A DNA stretch of 51,553 nucleotides from Tidjanibacter sp. (GCA_017390585.1 JAFPBB010000023.1:1-51553), one strand, 5' to 3'. Shown: positions 8,136 to 15,934, numbered from the stretch's first letter. Notes: generated by a model from the letters alone, not told the origin. Made by a program: numbers and translations.

Positions 8136-8201
8136 CAAAGGAGAATAGGCTTGGGTCTCCCCACTCCTAATCTCCCGTGCAATTACTCTATTTCCTCCCC
8201 C

Positions 8202-8783
8202 CTAAATCTCTGCGCCGGTGGATGGTTGCTGAAGCATCTGCTTGGCATCTTCGAAACCTTGTTCATAGCCTGCCTTGTAGCCCCTCCCCTGCGAGAGCGA
8301 GCCAATCCACATCGCCGCCAAGAGGATTAACATCCACTTATAGAGGCGCTTGGTCTTGGGAGGCATCACCTGCCAACTATAGCGCAGGCGCTCCACAAAA
8401 GTGCGGAAACGGTAGCGCACTCTCCCCCACCACACCTTAATTCCACCCCCGCTTGCTGCCGAGGAGCCGCTTGCGGTGCGCCTACGTCGTGGCGAGGAGT
8501 AGGTGCGCGTAATCTTCTGGTTTTTCACCCTGATTTCTATCTCTCGTCGCTCGATGCGTCCTGCGGTGGCCACGGTGAGTCGTAGGGTTGTTCGGCCCTT
8601 CGACTTGGTCATCGTCACAGCCCTACTACCGCTATCGGCGAGTTGTATTTGCGATGTGGAGTAACCATTATTTATGGTGAGTGTCACGGCGTCGGGGATA
8701 CCACACTCCCAAGCGACCAGCACACTCTCTCCCTCTTTGACGGAGGTGCGGTCTACGCTGAAGTTGATTTTACTTTTGGTCAT
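8202..8783 (-). CDS. Unrecognised protein with beta-sandwich-like domain and one membrane helix
   Basis: I do not recognise the family. With the ATG at 8783 (MTKSKINFSVD) the protein is 193 residues. Residues 1-85 look like an immunoglobulin-like beta sandwich: alternating strands with the phrase VKEGESVLVAWECGIPDAVT and a terminal REIEIRVKN. A basic Ser/Gly-rich linker (SSPRRRRTASGSSAASGGG) follows, then an amphipathic basic segment. Near residues 155-172 is a single hydrophobic helix (YKWMLILLAAMWIGSL). The tail GYKAGYEQGFEDAKQML is helical. No signal peptide is present, so the sandwich is probably cytoplasmic with a C-terminal anchor. It is divergent from the four-small-gene run and shares its control region. 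A start at 8879 is less likely. Confidence 0.6.
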   Translation of the reverse strand: MTKSKINFSVDRTSVKEGESVLVAWECGIPDAVTLTINNGYSTSQIQLADSGSRAVTMTKSKGRTTLRLTVATAGRIERREIEIRVKNQKITRTYSSPRRRRTASGSSAASGGGIKVWWGRVRYRFRTFVERLRYSWQVMPPKTKRLYKWMLILLAAMWIGSLSQGRGYKAGYEQGFEDAKQMLQQPSTGAEI

Positions 8784-8903
8784 ATCTCTGTCTGGGTTGG
8801 CATTTCTCGCCTCTCTCCCATCAAATATCGTTCCAAACAGAGGCCGACTGACAATTTGTCGCACACTCGGGGAAATCAAAGAAAAATTACGCAGGAAAAA
8901 TTA

Positions 8904-8938
8904 TTGACAGAAGTTGTCAAACTACCGCCCTAACTTTG
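8904..8938 (+). promoter_or_regulatory. Promoter and operator of the small-gene operon
   Basis: A perfect palindrome TTGACA-GAAGT-TGTCAA (8904-8920) precedes a -7 box TAACTTTG (8931-8938), and the first small ORF starts 30 bp later. The palindrome covers the -33 position and has the same TTGAC-N6-TGTCA layout as 7129-7144. A related GACAATTTGTC palindrome lies at 8850-8860. Confidence 0.6.
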
Positions 8939-8968
8939 CACCACTTTCCACACAAAAAACCTACTACT

Positions 8969-9049
8969 ATGCTACACGACATCATCATCTTCATCGGCAT
9001 ATTTGCCCTTGCAATCGGCTACATTTTTGGCGGCAACAACGATTGGTAG
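8969..9049 (+). CDS. 26-residue membrane microprotein
   Basis: A candidate very small gene. ATG at 8969 opens a 26-codon frame, MLHDIIIFIGIFALAIGYIF followed by GGNNDW and a TAG stop. It consists of one hydrophobic helix with a polar C-terminal tail, so the product would be a single-span membrane peptide. It is the first frame after the palindrome-controlled promoter at 8904-8938, and 18 bp separate it from the next small frame. It is too short for standard gene callers. Supporting evidence is position, promoter and the clear transmembrane character; no homologue is recognised. Confidence 0.5.
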   Translation: MLHDIIIFIGIFALAIGYIFGGNNDW

Positions 9050-9067
9050 CGGGAGGGGGCAACAGCT

Positions 9068-9160
9068 ATGGTACTCCAACTTCTACTCGGTGCCCTATGC
9101 TTTGTGGCCATAGGCACCTGCTGCGACGCGGCACGAACGAATAATAACAATAATAATTAA
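9068..9160 (+). CDS. 30-residue microprotein with hydrophobic N-terminus
   Basis: ATG at 9068 opens a 30-codon frame: MVLQLLLGALCFVAIGTCCD, then AARTNNNNNN and a TAA stop. The N-terminal half is a hydrophobic helix ending in two cysteines, followed by a basic residue and a run of six Asn. A purine-rich GGGAGGGGG (9051-9059) just upstream looks like a Shine-Dalgarno sequence, which is unusual in this phylum and marks the start. It sits between the 26-residue frame and the zinc-ribbon gene in a tight same-strand series. No homologue is recognised. Confidence 0.45.
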   Translation: MVLQLLLGALCFVAIGTCCDAARTNNNNNN

Positions 9161-9177
9161 CAGAGATTCAGACTACT

Positions 9178-9384
9178 ATGGGAATTATCTACGACATCAC
9201 CTGCCCCAAATGCGGTGGCAGATTCGAGCATTTGGCGGCTCTTGGGATGGGCTATATGTGTGTGGGTTGCGGAGAAGATGGGGCCTCTTCATCGCCCATT
9301 TTCTGCCCCCACTGCGCCCTGAAAATCGACCCCTCCGACCCTCAATTCACCTCCATCGCCTCGGCCAGCTCCGAGTGGGAATAG
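9178..9384 (+). CDS. Small zinc-ribbon-like protein
   Basis: A 68-residue protein of unknown function carrying three CxxC knuckles: C9-C12 (CPKC), C28-C31 (CVGC) and C43-C46 (CPHC). The first two probably bind one zinc in a ribbon fold and the third may pair with another ligand or with the first. No signal peptide is present, so it should be cytoplasmic. The C-terminus is Ser/Ala-rich and acidic. It begins 17 bp after the 30-residue frame and ends 16 bp before the next gene, fitting an operon of small proteins under the promoter at 8931. The coding frame is supported by dense Cys placement and the spacing to its neighbours. Confidence 0.72.
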   Translation: MGIIYDITCPKCGGRFEHLAALGMGYMCVGCGEDGASSSPIFCPHCALKIDPSDPQFTSIASASSEWE

Positions 9385-9400
9385 CCTACGCTTTTGCCCT

Positions 9401-9637
9401 ATGGTCAGCTACGAAGATTTCGAGCTATTCCTGCGAGAGCAGGGGTGTGAGGAGGCCTTCCACAGAGCCTTCCGCGCCCACAACGACGCCACGAATATGG
9501 ACCCTCAACTTTGGGAGGCGTCGGCCGATGCGGCAACCTTTTTGGGACGCGCATTTAGGTGGTCGGAGACGCCGGAGGGAAGAGACTTCTGGCAGCAGAT
9601 AGACCTCCTTTGGCACCGCCGATGCATCGGATTATAG
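9401..9637 (+). CDS. Small protein of unknown function
   Basis: A 78-residue soluble protein I do not recognise. It is predicted to be mostly helical: MVSYEDFELFLREQGCEEAF, then a stretch rich in Trp and Phe (PQLWEASADAATFLGRAFRW, then FWQQIDLLWHRR). No membrane segment, signal or metal motif is seen. It is the last of the four same-strand small genes and ends one base before a long hairpin (9638-9684) that closes the transcription unit. The aromatic-rich helices would suit a protein-protein interaction role, but this is only a description of composition. Confidence 0.62.
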   Translation: MVSYEDFELFLREQGCEEAFHRAFRAHNDATNMDPQLWEASADAATFLGRAFRWSETPEGRDFWQQIDLLWHRRCIGL

Positions 9638-9684
9638 ACAGATTGCCGCGGGTATTTCGTCATTGAATACCCGCGGCAATCTGT
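9638..9684. terminator. 19-bp perfect stem-loop between convergent genes
   Basis: ACAGATTGCCGCGGGTATT (9638-9656) pairs perfectly with its complement at 9666-9684 around a 9-nt loop. It separates the small-gene operon from the convergent transporter gene. There is no clear T tract on either side, so it may act as a barrier or a bidirectional terminator. Confidence 0.6.
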
Positions 9685-9698
9685 TGTCTACCAACCTA

Positions 9699-10796
9699 CT
9701 ACATATTGGAAGTCAGCTTTCGGACAAGTTTGTAGTTGTAGAGAAACTCCTTGGCCAGCACCCTGAGAACCGTGTAGGCAGGGATGGCAACAAGCATACC
9801 CACAATGCCCAAGCAGCTGCCTGCCACAAGCGTGACAATGAATATCTCCAGCGGGTGGGCATTGACCTGCTTGGAGAACACGCGAGGGGAGATAAGATAG
9901 TTGTCCACCATCTGGGCCACAACGATGGTTGCAGCAATGGAGATGATGATATATCCGAGCGTCATCCCAGAGCCTCCGACAATGGTGAGTCCCGAGAGTG
10001 CACTGATGATGAATCCCACCCACGGGCCAACGTAGGGAATCACATTGAACGCGCCCTCCACAAAGCCCACAAAGATGGCATCCTGCACCTTGAAACCGAG
10101 GCAAACGAGTATAGCGGCCACAACAATCATCATCAGGGTCATCTGTATCAACACACCGATGAAATATTTGGTCAGCAGCGACGATATCGACTCCACAGCA
10201 TTCTTGACGTTATTCTCATACTTGGTGGGGACAATGGCGAGCAGCATTCCGAGAAACAACCCCTCCTCCTTCATAAAATAGAAGGAGATGAAGGTGATGC
10301 TCACAGCCGCCACAACCACATTTCCCGCAACGGAAAATACGGAGGTCACAATAGACGACACCGTACCCTGATTCACCAACTCCGTAACCCAGCCTGCAAA
10401 CATCTCGGTGAGCGATGTCTGTGAGATGTTTACTCTGAAGTATTTCTCGAGGAAGAGGCCCAGCTCCGCCATAGGTTCCTTGAGCGAGGAGAGCATACTC
10501 TGGTAGTCGAGATGAGCCAGATCGCTCAGTTTGCCCGAGATAAGGGGGATGAAGAGCACAAAGAAGAGGAGTATGACACACCACACTGCCACCACGCCCG
10601 CAATAGCCGCCACCCAGCGAGGAATCGGGCGACCAAAGAGTTTGAGCGACGCCACCTTCCCCACCAACGGTTGGCACATAATGGCCAGCACACCCGCAGC
10701 AAGGATGTAGAACACAATGTCGCCGAAGTAGACAAAAATAGCCACCACCGCCGCCAAGGCCACAATGGCAAGGAGATATTTGGGTCCGTTCTTCAT
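9699..10796 (-). CDS. AI-2E family transporter
   Basis: A 365-residue inner-membrane protein of the PerM/TqsA (AI-2E, formerly UPF0118) family. Members are implicated in export of autoinducer-2 or, in some cases, cation/proton antiport, so the family name should not be read as a substrate. It has two N-terminal hydrophobic helices (YLLAIVALAAVVAIFVYFGD and FYILAAGVLAIMC) and a long amphipathic middle region. The conserved C-terminal cluster includes FVEGAFNVIPYVGPWVGFI, the family's most typical motif, then LVAGSCLGIVGMLVAIPAYT. It lies 36 bp downstream of psd on the same strand and may be co-transcribed with the ftsH-cdsA-psd group. Confidence 0.88.
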   Translation of the reverse strand: MKNGPKYLLAIVALAAVVAIFVYFGDIVFYILAAGVLAIMCQPLVGKVASLKLFGRPIPRWVAAIAGVVAVWCVILLFFVLFIPLISGKLSDLAHLDYQSMLSSLKEPMAELGLFLEKYFRVNISQTSLTEMFAGWVTELVNQGTVSSIVTSVFSVAGNVVVAAVSITFISFYFMKEEGLFLGMLLAIVPTKYENNVKNAVESISSLLTKYFIGVLIQMTLMMIVVAAILVCLGFKVQDAIFVGFVEGAFNVIPYVGPWVGFIISALSGLTIVGGSGMTLGYIIISIAATIVVAQMVDNYLISPRVFSKQVNAHPLEIFIVTLVAGSCLGIVGMLVAIPAYTVLRVLAKEFLYNYKLVRKLTSNM

Positions 10797-10832
10797 TGAT
10801 ACTTAAGTTGTTAAAATTGACGTCAGTACTCC

Positions 10833-11525
10833 CTATCGGAGCGACTCAGCATCCCCTTGGGGCAGGCGCACAAGGGGAGTTTGGGAGCCCACAACCTTCT
10901 GATTGAGCTCCACAAGCACCTCGCTTCCCAGGGGGACAAAGATGTCCACCCTCGAGCCAAACTTTATGCATCCCACCTTGCTATTCTGCTCAAGGCGATC
11001 ACCCAACTTGGGGTAGCAGACGATGCGCCTGGCAATCCAGCCGGCAATCTGTCGGAAGACCACGGTGTGACCCTGCGGGGTCCTCACGCCCACGGTTGTA
11101 TGTTCGTTCTGCGAAGAGCTCTTGGGGCTCCACGCCAGCAGAAACTCACCGTCGAAGTGGTCCTTGAAGATCACCTCTCCACCAATGGGAGCCCAATTGA
11201 TGTGGACGTTGTAGAAGTTCATATAGACCGAGAGTTGGAGGCATCGGCCACCCATAATTTCGGGTCCATCCACCTCCTCCACAACCACAATCTTGCCATC
11301 GGCAGGGGCAAACATCACCCCCTCCTGCTCCACCCTTGGGCGCACGGGCTCACGGAAGAAGTAGAAGAAAAAGATAATCCTCCACAGGAGGAATCCATCC
11401 ACCAGCACAGTCACCCACCACGGCCAATCGCACCTCACCGCAGTGGCCGTAACCACTGCAATGATGATGGCGAAAATGAAAGTGTTGATTTTGATACCCT
11501 CAATGCCCTCTTTATTGATTTTCAT
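10833..11525 (-). CDS. psd: Phosphatidylserine decarboxylase
   Basis: Converts phosphatidylserine to phosphatidylethanolamine at the inner membrane. The 230-residue protein is the short form of the family. Hydrophobic N-terminal helices (residues about 15-57) anchor it. The core shows FAPADGKIVVVEE, LSVYMNFYNVHINWAPIGG (conserved His near 108) and the self-cleavage site GCIKFGSRVDIF. There Ser191 would become the pyruvoyl cofactor after cleavage between Gly190 and Ser191. Its start overlaps the cdsA stop by 4 bp, so the two are translationally coupled and act in the same pathway. The other enzyme of this branch, pssA, is encoded separately at 22989 on the opposite strand. Confidence 0.95.
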   Translation of the reverse strand: MKINKEGIEGIKINTFIFAIIIAVVTATAVRCDWPWWVTVLVDGFLLWRIIFFFYFFREPVRPRVEQEGVMFAPADGKIVVVEEVDGPEIMGGRCLQLSVYMNFYNVHINWAPIGGEVIFKDHFDGEFLLAWSPKSSSQNEHTTVGVRTPQGHTVVFRQIAGWIARRIVCYPKLGDRLEQNSKVGCIKFGSRVDIFVPLGSEVLVELNQKVVGSQTPLVRLPQGDAESLR

Positions 11526-12334
11526 AGGCCAAAAATAGTCATATAAATATATGCAAAGGGAGCTGCAAGCAGCAGCGCATCGAACCTGTCGAGCATACCG
11601 CCGTGACCGGGAATAAGGTTACCCGAGTCCTTCACACCATACTCTCTCTTAATCATCGATTCCACCAGGTCGCCTGCCACGGCAGCCAGCGCAACCACTC
11701 CTCCGAGGCCTCCCCAGAGCAGCACGTCGCCCTCCATCATATAGCCCACAGCCATAGCAAAGGCCACAGCACAGAGCACTCCTCCGGCAAATCCCTCCCA
11801 CGACTTCTTGGGCGAAATCACGGGGCACATCTTATGTTTGCCAATGGAGCAGCCCACAAGGTAGGCGAAGATGTCGTTGACCCACACAGTGAGAATCACC
11901 ATCAGCACCCTCGCGGGCTCCCACTCACCCTCCACGCTACCGATGAGAATCAGCATCACTCCGGGGACGGCACAATAGAGCAGGCCCGCAACCGAGAGTG
12001 CAATATTCTCGAGTGGGCGCACCTTTCCGCGAGCAATTTCCACTGCGAAAACAATGGGGATGAAGAGTATCAGCGTGAGCAACACCACGGGCGAGGTCAC
12101 CAATGCACCCTCGATGATGAGTGCTACTCCGAGCACGGTCACAAGAAGATTCTGTGGCTCGACATCGCCCCTCGAACGGGCCATACGGAAGAGTTCCCAG
12201 ATGGCACCCACGGCAATCACGGCCGCCACAATCGCAAAGGCCCACTTCGAGAGCAGTGTGGCACCAACCACAACCACTCCCAAGACCGCACCGCTAATGG
12301 TACGCAGGCCCAAATTCTTACCTTTCAGACTCAT
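11522..12334 (-). CDS. cdsA: Phosphatidate cytidylyltransferase
   Basis: Makes CDP-diacylglycerol from phosphatidate and CTP, the precursor for PssA and other phospholipid enzymes. The 270-residue inner-membrane protein has about eight hydrophobic segments. It carries the CdsA signature near the C-terminus: VKDSGNLIPGHGGMLDRFDA, with the metal-binding Asp residues, preceded by ISPKKSWEGFAGG. It starts 3 bp after the ftsH stop and overlaps psd by 4 bp, so ftsH, cdsA and psd are one tightly packed unit. FtsH is known in E. coli to adjust membrane lipid balance (through LpxC), so the linkage may be functional. Confidence 0.96.
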   Translation of the reverse strand: MSLKGKNLGLRTISGAVLGVVVVGATLLSKWAFAIVAAVIAVGAIWELFRMARSRGDVEPQNLLVTVLGVALIIEGALVTSPVVLLTLILFIPIVFAVEIARGKVRPLENIALSVAGLLYCAVPGVMLILIGSVEGEWEPARVLMVILTVWVNDIFAYLVGCSIGKHKMCPVISPKKSWEGFAGGVLCAVAFAMAVGYMMEGDVLLWGGLGGVVALAAVAGDLVESMIKREYGVKDSGNLIPGHGGMLDRFDALLLAAPFAYIYMTIFGL

Positions 12335-12337
12335 AGG

Positions 12338-14461
12338 CTAACGTTCGGTTATGGTGTAGTGGGGTTCTGCTGCGGGTTCATTCGACTCGGAGGGCTCATT
12401 AGACTCCGCGGGGTCATTCGACTCTGCATCGTCTCCTTTGGCAACCTCGGCGTCACCATCGGCCCCACTCTCTTCCTTTTTCGCAGCCTGTGCAGCAGCC
12501 AGCTCGGCCTCCTCGGCCTCACGCTCCAAATCCTTCTTGCGTTTACCAAAGATACGTTCCAAATCCTCGGCAAAAACCACCTCCTTCTCGAGCAGCAACT
12601 CGGCCAGCGTGGTGAGTCCCTCGCGATTTTCTGTGAGGATGGTGGTGGCCATCTCAAAGGCCTTGTCGATAAACTCCTTCACCTCCTTGTCTATCAGTAC
12701 CGAGGTCTCCTCGCTGTAGGGTTTGGAGAAGGCCAACTCGCTCTGACCCGTGGAGTCGTAGTAGGAACGGTTGCCCACCTTGTCGCTCATACCATAGTAG
12801 CTCACCATCGCATAGGACATCTTTGTGGCCCTCTCAAGGTCGTTGAGTGCGCCCGTAGAAATCGCACCAAAGGTGAGCAACTCCGAGGCCCTACCCGCCA
12901 ACAGCGACGCCATCTCGTGCATCAACTGCTCGGTGGTGGTTATCTGTCGCTCCTCGGGGAGGTACCACGCAGCACCGAGTGCTCTGCCACGAGGAATGAT
13001 GGTCACCTTCACCAAAGGATTGGCGTGCTCGAGCAGCCAGCTCACAGTGGCGTGACCCGCCTCGTGGTAGGCGATGGTGCGTTTCTCGCTCTTGGTGATA
13101 ATCTTGCTCTTCTTCTCCAAGCCGCCGATAATGCGGTCCACGGCAGCAAGGAAGTCCTCCTTATCTATAGCTTTCTTATCGTGGCGTGCAGCGATGAGTG
13201 CTGCCTCATTACACACGTTTGCAATGTCGGCACCCGAGAAACCAGGAGTCTGCTTGGCGAGGAACTCCACATCCACATCGCCAGCAAGTTTGAGTCGCCT
13301 CATATGTACACCGAAGATGGCCTCCCTCTCCTTGAGCTCGGGCAAGCCCACGTCGATCTGCCTATCGAACCTACCGGCACGCATCAGTGCCTTATCCAAG
13401 ATGTCCACACGGTTGGTGGCAGCCAGCACGATGACACCCGAATCGGAGCCAAAGCCGTCCATCTCCGTGAGGAGCTGGTTGAGAGTGTTCTCCCTCTCGT
13501 CATTGCCACCAAAACCGGCATTTTTTCCGCGGGCACGACCAATGGCATCAATCTCGTCGATGAACACAATGCAGGGCGCCTTCGACTTGGCCTGTGCAAA
13601 GAGGTCCCTCACGCGCGAAGCACCCACGCCCACAAACATCTCCACAAAGTCGCTACCGCTAATGGACAAGAAGGGGACATCGGCCTCGCCTGCCACAGCC
13701 TTTGCGAGCAGAGTCTTACCCGTTCCGGGAGGGCCCACAAGGAGTGCACCGCGGGGAATTTTGCCACCGATTTCCCTGTATTTATCTGGATTGCGGAGGA
13801 AGTCCACAATCTCCATAATCTCCACTTTGGCCTCCTCGTGACCTGCCACATCGTTGAATGTCACTCGCTTGGCATTGTCCTTATCGTAGACCTGCGCCCT
13901 CGACTTGCCCACGTTCATCACACTATTCTGACCTGCCGAGTTGCGCGAAGCTGTGCGGAACATCAGGATGATGAAGATGATGAAGAAGAGGTAGGGCACC
14001 AATCCGAGGATATCCTTCCAAATGGTGGAGGGGTACTCATAGGCTGGCACTGGCACTGCCACATCATATTTTTCGCCGATGAGGGCGAGGTCGGTGCGGA
14101 AGATGTCGGGATTGCCGATGTTGTAGGTGAATTGATATTTACTCTCGGGGAGGTTTTGGTAGCCAGGCTTTGTACGATACGACTCCACCACCCCTTTCTT
14201 GAGCCAGATGTGGGCTGTGCGGTCATTCACGACCTCAATGCGCTCCACATCGCCCGCCACAATCATCTCTTCGAGACTCTTCCAATTGGTCTTCACGGGG
14301 CTATCCGAGCCACCATTGTAGATCTCAAGAAAAAGGAGGCCTACAATCAGGAGGCTCCAAAATGTGAAAAGCCACGAAATGAAACCCCTCCTGGGCTGTG
14401 GCTGCATCGAAGGGCGCTTTCCGTTGTTGGGATTGCTGTTGTTTGTGTTGTTGTTACCCAT
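12338..14461 (-). CDS. ftsH: ATP-dependent membrane zinc metalloprotease FtsH
   Basis: A membrane-anchored AAA+ protease that extracts and degrades membrane and regulatory proteins. The 707 residues are laid out in the usual order: a first membrane helix (about 27-47), a periplasmic loop, a second helix (about 150-168), Walker A GPPGTGKT at 243-250, Walker B FIDEID near 300, a second region of homology with RAGRFDR, and zinc-protease motif HEAGH at 466-470. The C-terminal tail is unusual. After a charged, Ala/Glu-rich segment it has imperfect repeats of the type ESN(D/E)P, giving a low-complexity acidic end of about 50 residues. It lies between rsfS (117 bp upstream) and cdsA (3 bp downstream). 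Confidence 0.97.
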   Translation of the reverse strand: MGNNNTNNSNPNNGKRPSMQPQPRRGFISWLFTFWSLLIVGLLFLEIYNGGSDSPVKTNWKSLEEMIVAGDVERIEVVNDRTAHIWLKKGVVESYRTKPGYQNLPESKYQFTYNIGNPDIFRTDLALIGEKYDVAVPVPAYEYPSTIWKDILGLVPYLFFIIFIILMFRTASRNSAGQNSVMNVGKSRAQVYDKDNAKRVTFNDVAGHEEAKVEIMEIVDFLRNPDKYREIGGKIPRGALLVGPPGTGKTLLAKAVAGEADVPFLSISGSDFVEMFVGVGASRVRDLFAQAKSKAPCIVFIDEIDAIGRARGKNAGFGGNDERENTLNQLLTEMDGFGSDSGVIVLAATNRVDILDKALMRAGRFDRQIDVGLPELKEREAIFGVHMRRLKLAGDVDVEFLAKQTPGFSGADIANVCNEAALIAARHDKKAIDKEDFLAAVDRIIGGLEKKSKIITKSEKRTIAYHEAGHATVSWLLEHANPLVKVTIIPRGRALGAAWYLPEERQITTTEQLMHEMASLLAGRASELLTFGAISTGALNDLERATKMSYAMVSYYGMSDKVGNRSYYDSTGQSELAFSKPYSEETSVLIDKEVKEFIDKAFEMATTILTENREGLTTLAELLLEKEVVFAEDLERIFGKRKKDLEREAEEAELAAAQAAKKEESGADGDAEVAKGDDAESNDPAESNEPSESNEPAAEPHYTITER

Positions 14462-14578
14462 TAGTTTCTCTGTTTTACACTTTCGTCATTCATAATCAGT
14501 ACAACGGCTCTGCGGGTGATTTAGTCTCCCACAGATGGCCGAATGGATATTTTTTTTGCGAATGGGGGCGGTATTTGC

Positions 14579-14929
14579 CTACTCCTCCGACTCGTAGCGA
14601 GTGGCAGGTGCGTCTGCCCAGAGTTGCTCGAGGCGGTAGTAGTCCCTCAGGGGAGTGAGGAAAATGTGGACCATAACATCCACATAGTCGATGGCAATCC
14701 AAGCAGCATTGGTTTTGCCCTCCACCCTGCGGGGTGACTCGTTCAGTCGCTCCTCGAGGTGCTCAACGATGCCGTCTGCAATGGCGTCTACCTGGGTGGT
14801 AGAGTCGGCATTACACACCACAAATGCGTCGCAGATGGTACCCTCGAGTGCGCTCAAGTCGAGCGAAACGATGTTATGACCCTTTTTGTCCTGAATAGCC
14901 TCAACAATGTTGTCGATAAGTTTTTGCAT
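14579..14929 (-). CDS. rsfS: Ribosome silencing factor RsfS
   Basis: A small cytoplasmic protein (Iojap family) that binds ribosomal protein L14 and blocks subunit joining under nutrient limitation. At 116 residues it has the normal length. The family motifs are DAFVVCNADSTTQVDAIADG and, near the end, AWIAIDYVDVMVHIFLTPLRDYYRLEQLWADA (split over 14600-14700), with the conserved Trp-Ile-x-x-Asp and the RxxYxLExLW signature. The start at 14929 gives MQKLIDNIVEAIQDKKGHNI. It precedes ftsH, an arrangement common in Bacteroidota. A few -7-like sequences occur in the AT-rich leader (14930-15016), but none is convincing. Confidence 0.95.
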   Translation of the reverse strand: MQKLIDNIVEAIQDKKGHNIVSLDLSALEGTICDAFVVCNADSTTQVDAIADGIVEHLEERLNESPRRVEGKTNAAWIAIDYVDVMVHIFLTPLRDYYRLEQLWADAPATRYESEE

Positions 14930-15016
14930 AGTCTGTTCTCTCTATTTTATATTTATTTTCCTATTTATTATTTTCGTTCGAATACACACGCAGTCTCTCG
15001 CCCGCACGGTGGTCCA

Positions 15017-15934
15017 CTACCATCCTCGTGCCACTCCTCCGGGGCGCTTGGTGACGCACTCGATGATGGTCTCCCTCAATGCGGTGATGATGGTCTCCTT
15101 GGCATAGGTTCTCCTCACGCCCACAACAATCTTGCGCGAAGCAGCTCCTTTGGCGAGAGTCTTGACCCTATTGCGGAGATTCTCCGGAATGTAGGGCAGA
15201 GCCATCTCGGGGATGATTGTCAGCATAGCCGTGGCATCCACAATCCTCATCACCGTCTCGAGCGAGCCACTACGAAGCGTGTAGGGGAGTTCGCTCAAGC
15301 GATGGTTGCCACAGAGTTCGATAACTTGGTCCCTGAGGCAGTGTCCCTCTGCCAGGAGGATGAGATCCTTGGAGTAGATATCCTCGATGCGGAGGTTGGA
15401 GCGTGCCGAGAGTGGGTTCTCCGGCGAGACGTAGGCATAGAACCTATCGTCGAAGAGCTCCTGCTCACTGATGCGGTCGGGGCAGGTGCCTCCGGCAAGC
15501 AGCGCGGCATCAATCTCGTCGCTATCCATAGCTCGGATAATCTCGGAGGTGGTCATCTCGCGTATCTCAAGGTCCACCTTCGGATACTTCTCGCCAAAGG
15601 TGTGGACAAATCGGGGCAGAAGGTAGGGAGCGATGGTGGGAATCACGCCGAGGCGCAACTTACCAGCCACGTTACCTTTCAGTTCGGCCACACACTCGCG
15701 CACGTTGTTGTAGGCGAGCAGAGCCTCCTTGGCCTTCTCAATGACAAGCGCACCCACCTGGGTGGGCACCACAGGCTTCTTGGAGCGGTCGAGCAGAATC
15801 ACTCCGAGTTCTTCCTCGAGGTTCTTAATCTGCATACTCAACGATGGCTGAGTCACAAAACAGAGTTCGCTCGCCTTGGAAAAGTTGCCGCAATTGGCCA
15901 CTGCCAGCAGATATTCGAGTTGAATTATGGTCAT
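15017..15934 (-). CDS. oxyR: Hydrogen peroxide sensor OxyR (LysR family)
   Basis: A redox-sensing transcription factor that activates peroxide defence genes. The 305-residue protein has a LysR helix-turn-helix at residues about 1-60 (NFSKASELCFVTQPSLSMQI) and a substrate-binding-like domain. In that domain the motif EGHCLRDQVIELC places cysteines at residues 199 and 208, the same numbers as the redox-active pair of E. coli OxyR. This makes the assignment strong. It is on the same strand as its neighbours but 81 bp after the DUF4878-like lipoprotein and 87 bp before rsfS, so it may be a single-gene unit. No obvious catalase or peroxiredoxin gene lies nearby. Confidence 0.95.
   Translation of the reverse strand: MTIIQLEYLLAVANCGNFSKASELCFVTQPSLSMQIKNLEEELGVILLDRSKKPVVPTQVGALVIEKAKEALLAYNNVRECVAELKGNVAGKLRLGVIPTIAPYLLPRFVHTFGEKYPKVDLEIREMTTSEIIRAMDSDEIDAALLAGGTCPDRISEQELFDDRFYAYVSPENPLSARSNLRIEDIYSKDLILLAEGHCLRDQVIELCGNHRLSELPYTLRSGSLETVMRIVDATAMLTIIPEMALPYIPENLRNRVKTLAKGAASRKIVVGVRRTYAKETIITALRETIIECVTKRPGGVARGW

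Noticed and set aside
9699-10796. Quorum-sensing role for the AI-2E transporter
   Set aside because: The family name is historical; no luxS or lsr-type gene is in the window and members differ in substrate.
11603-14464. 953-codon plus-strand frame opposite ftsH and cdsA
   Set aside because: It is the shadow of GC-rich genes on the other strand: rich in His, Arg and Gln, without domains or promoter. FtsH and CdsA are unmistakable.
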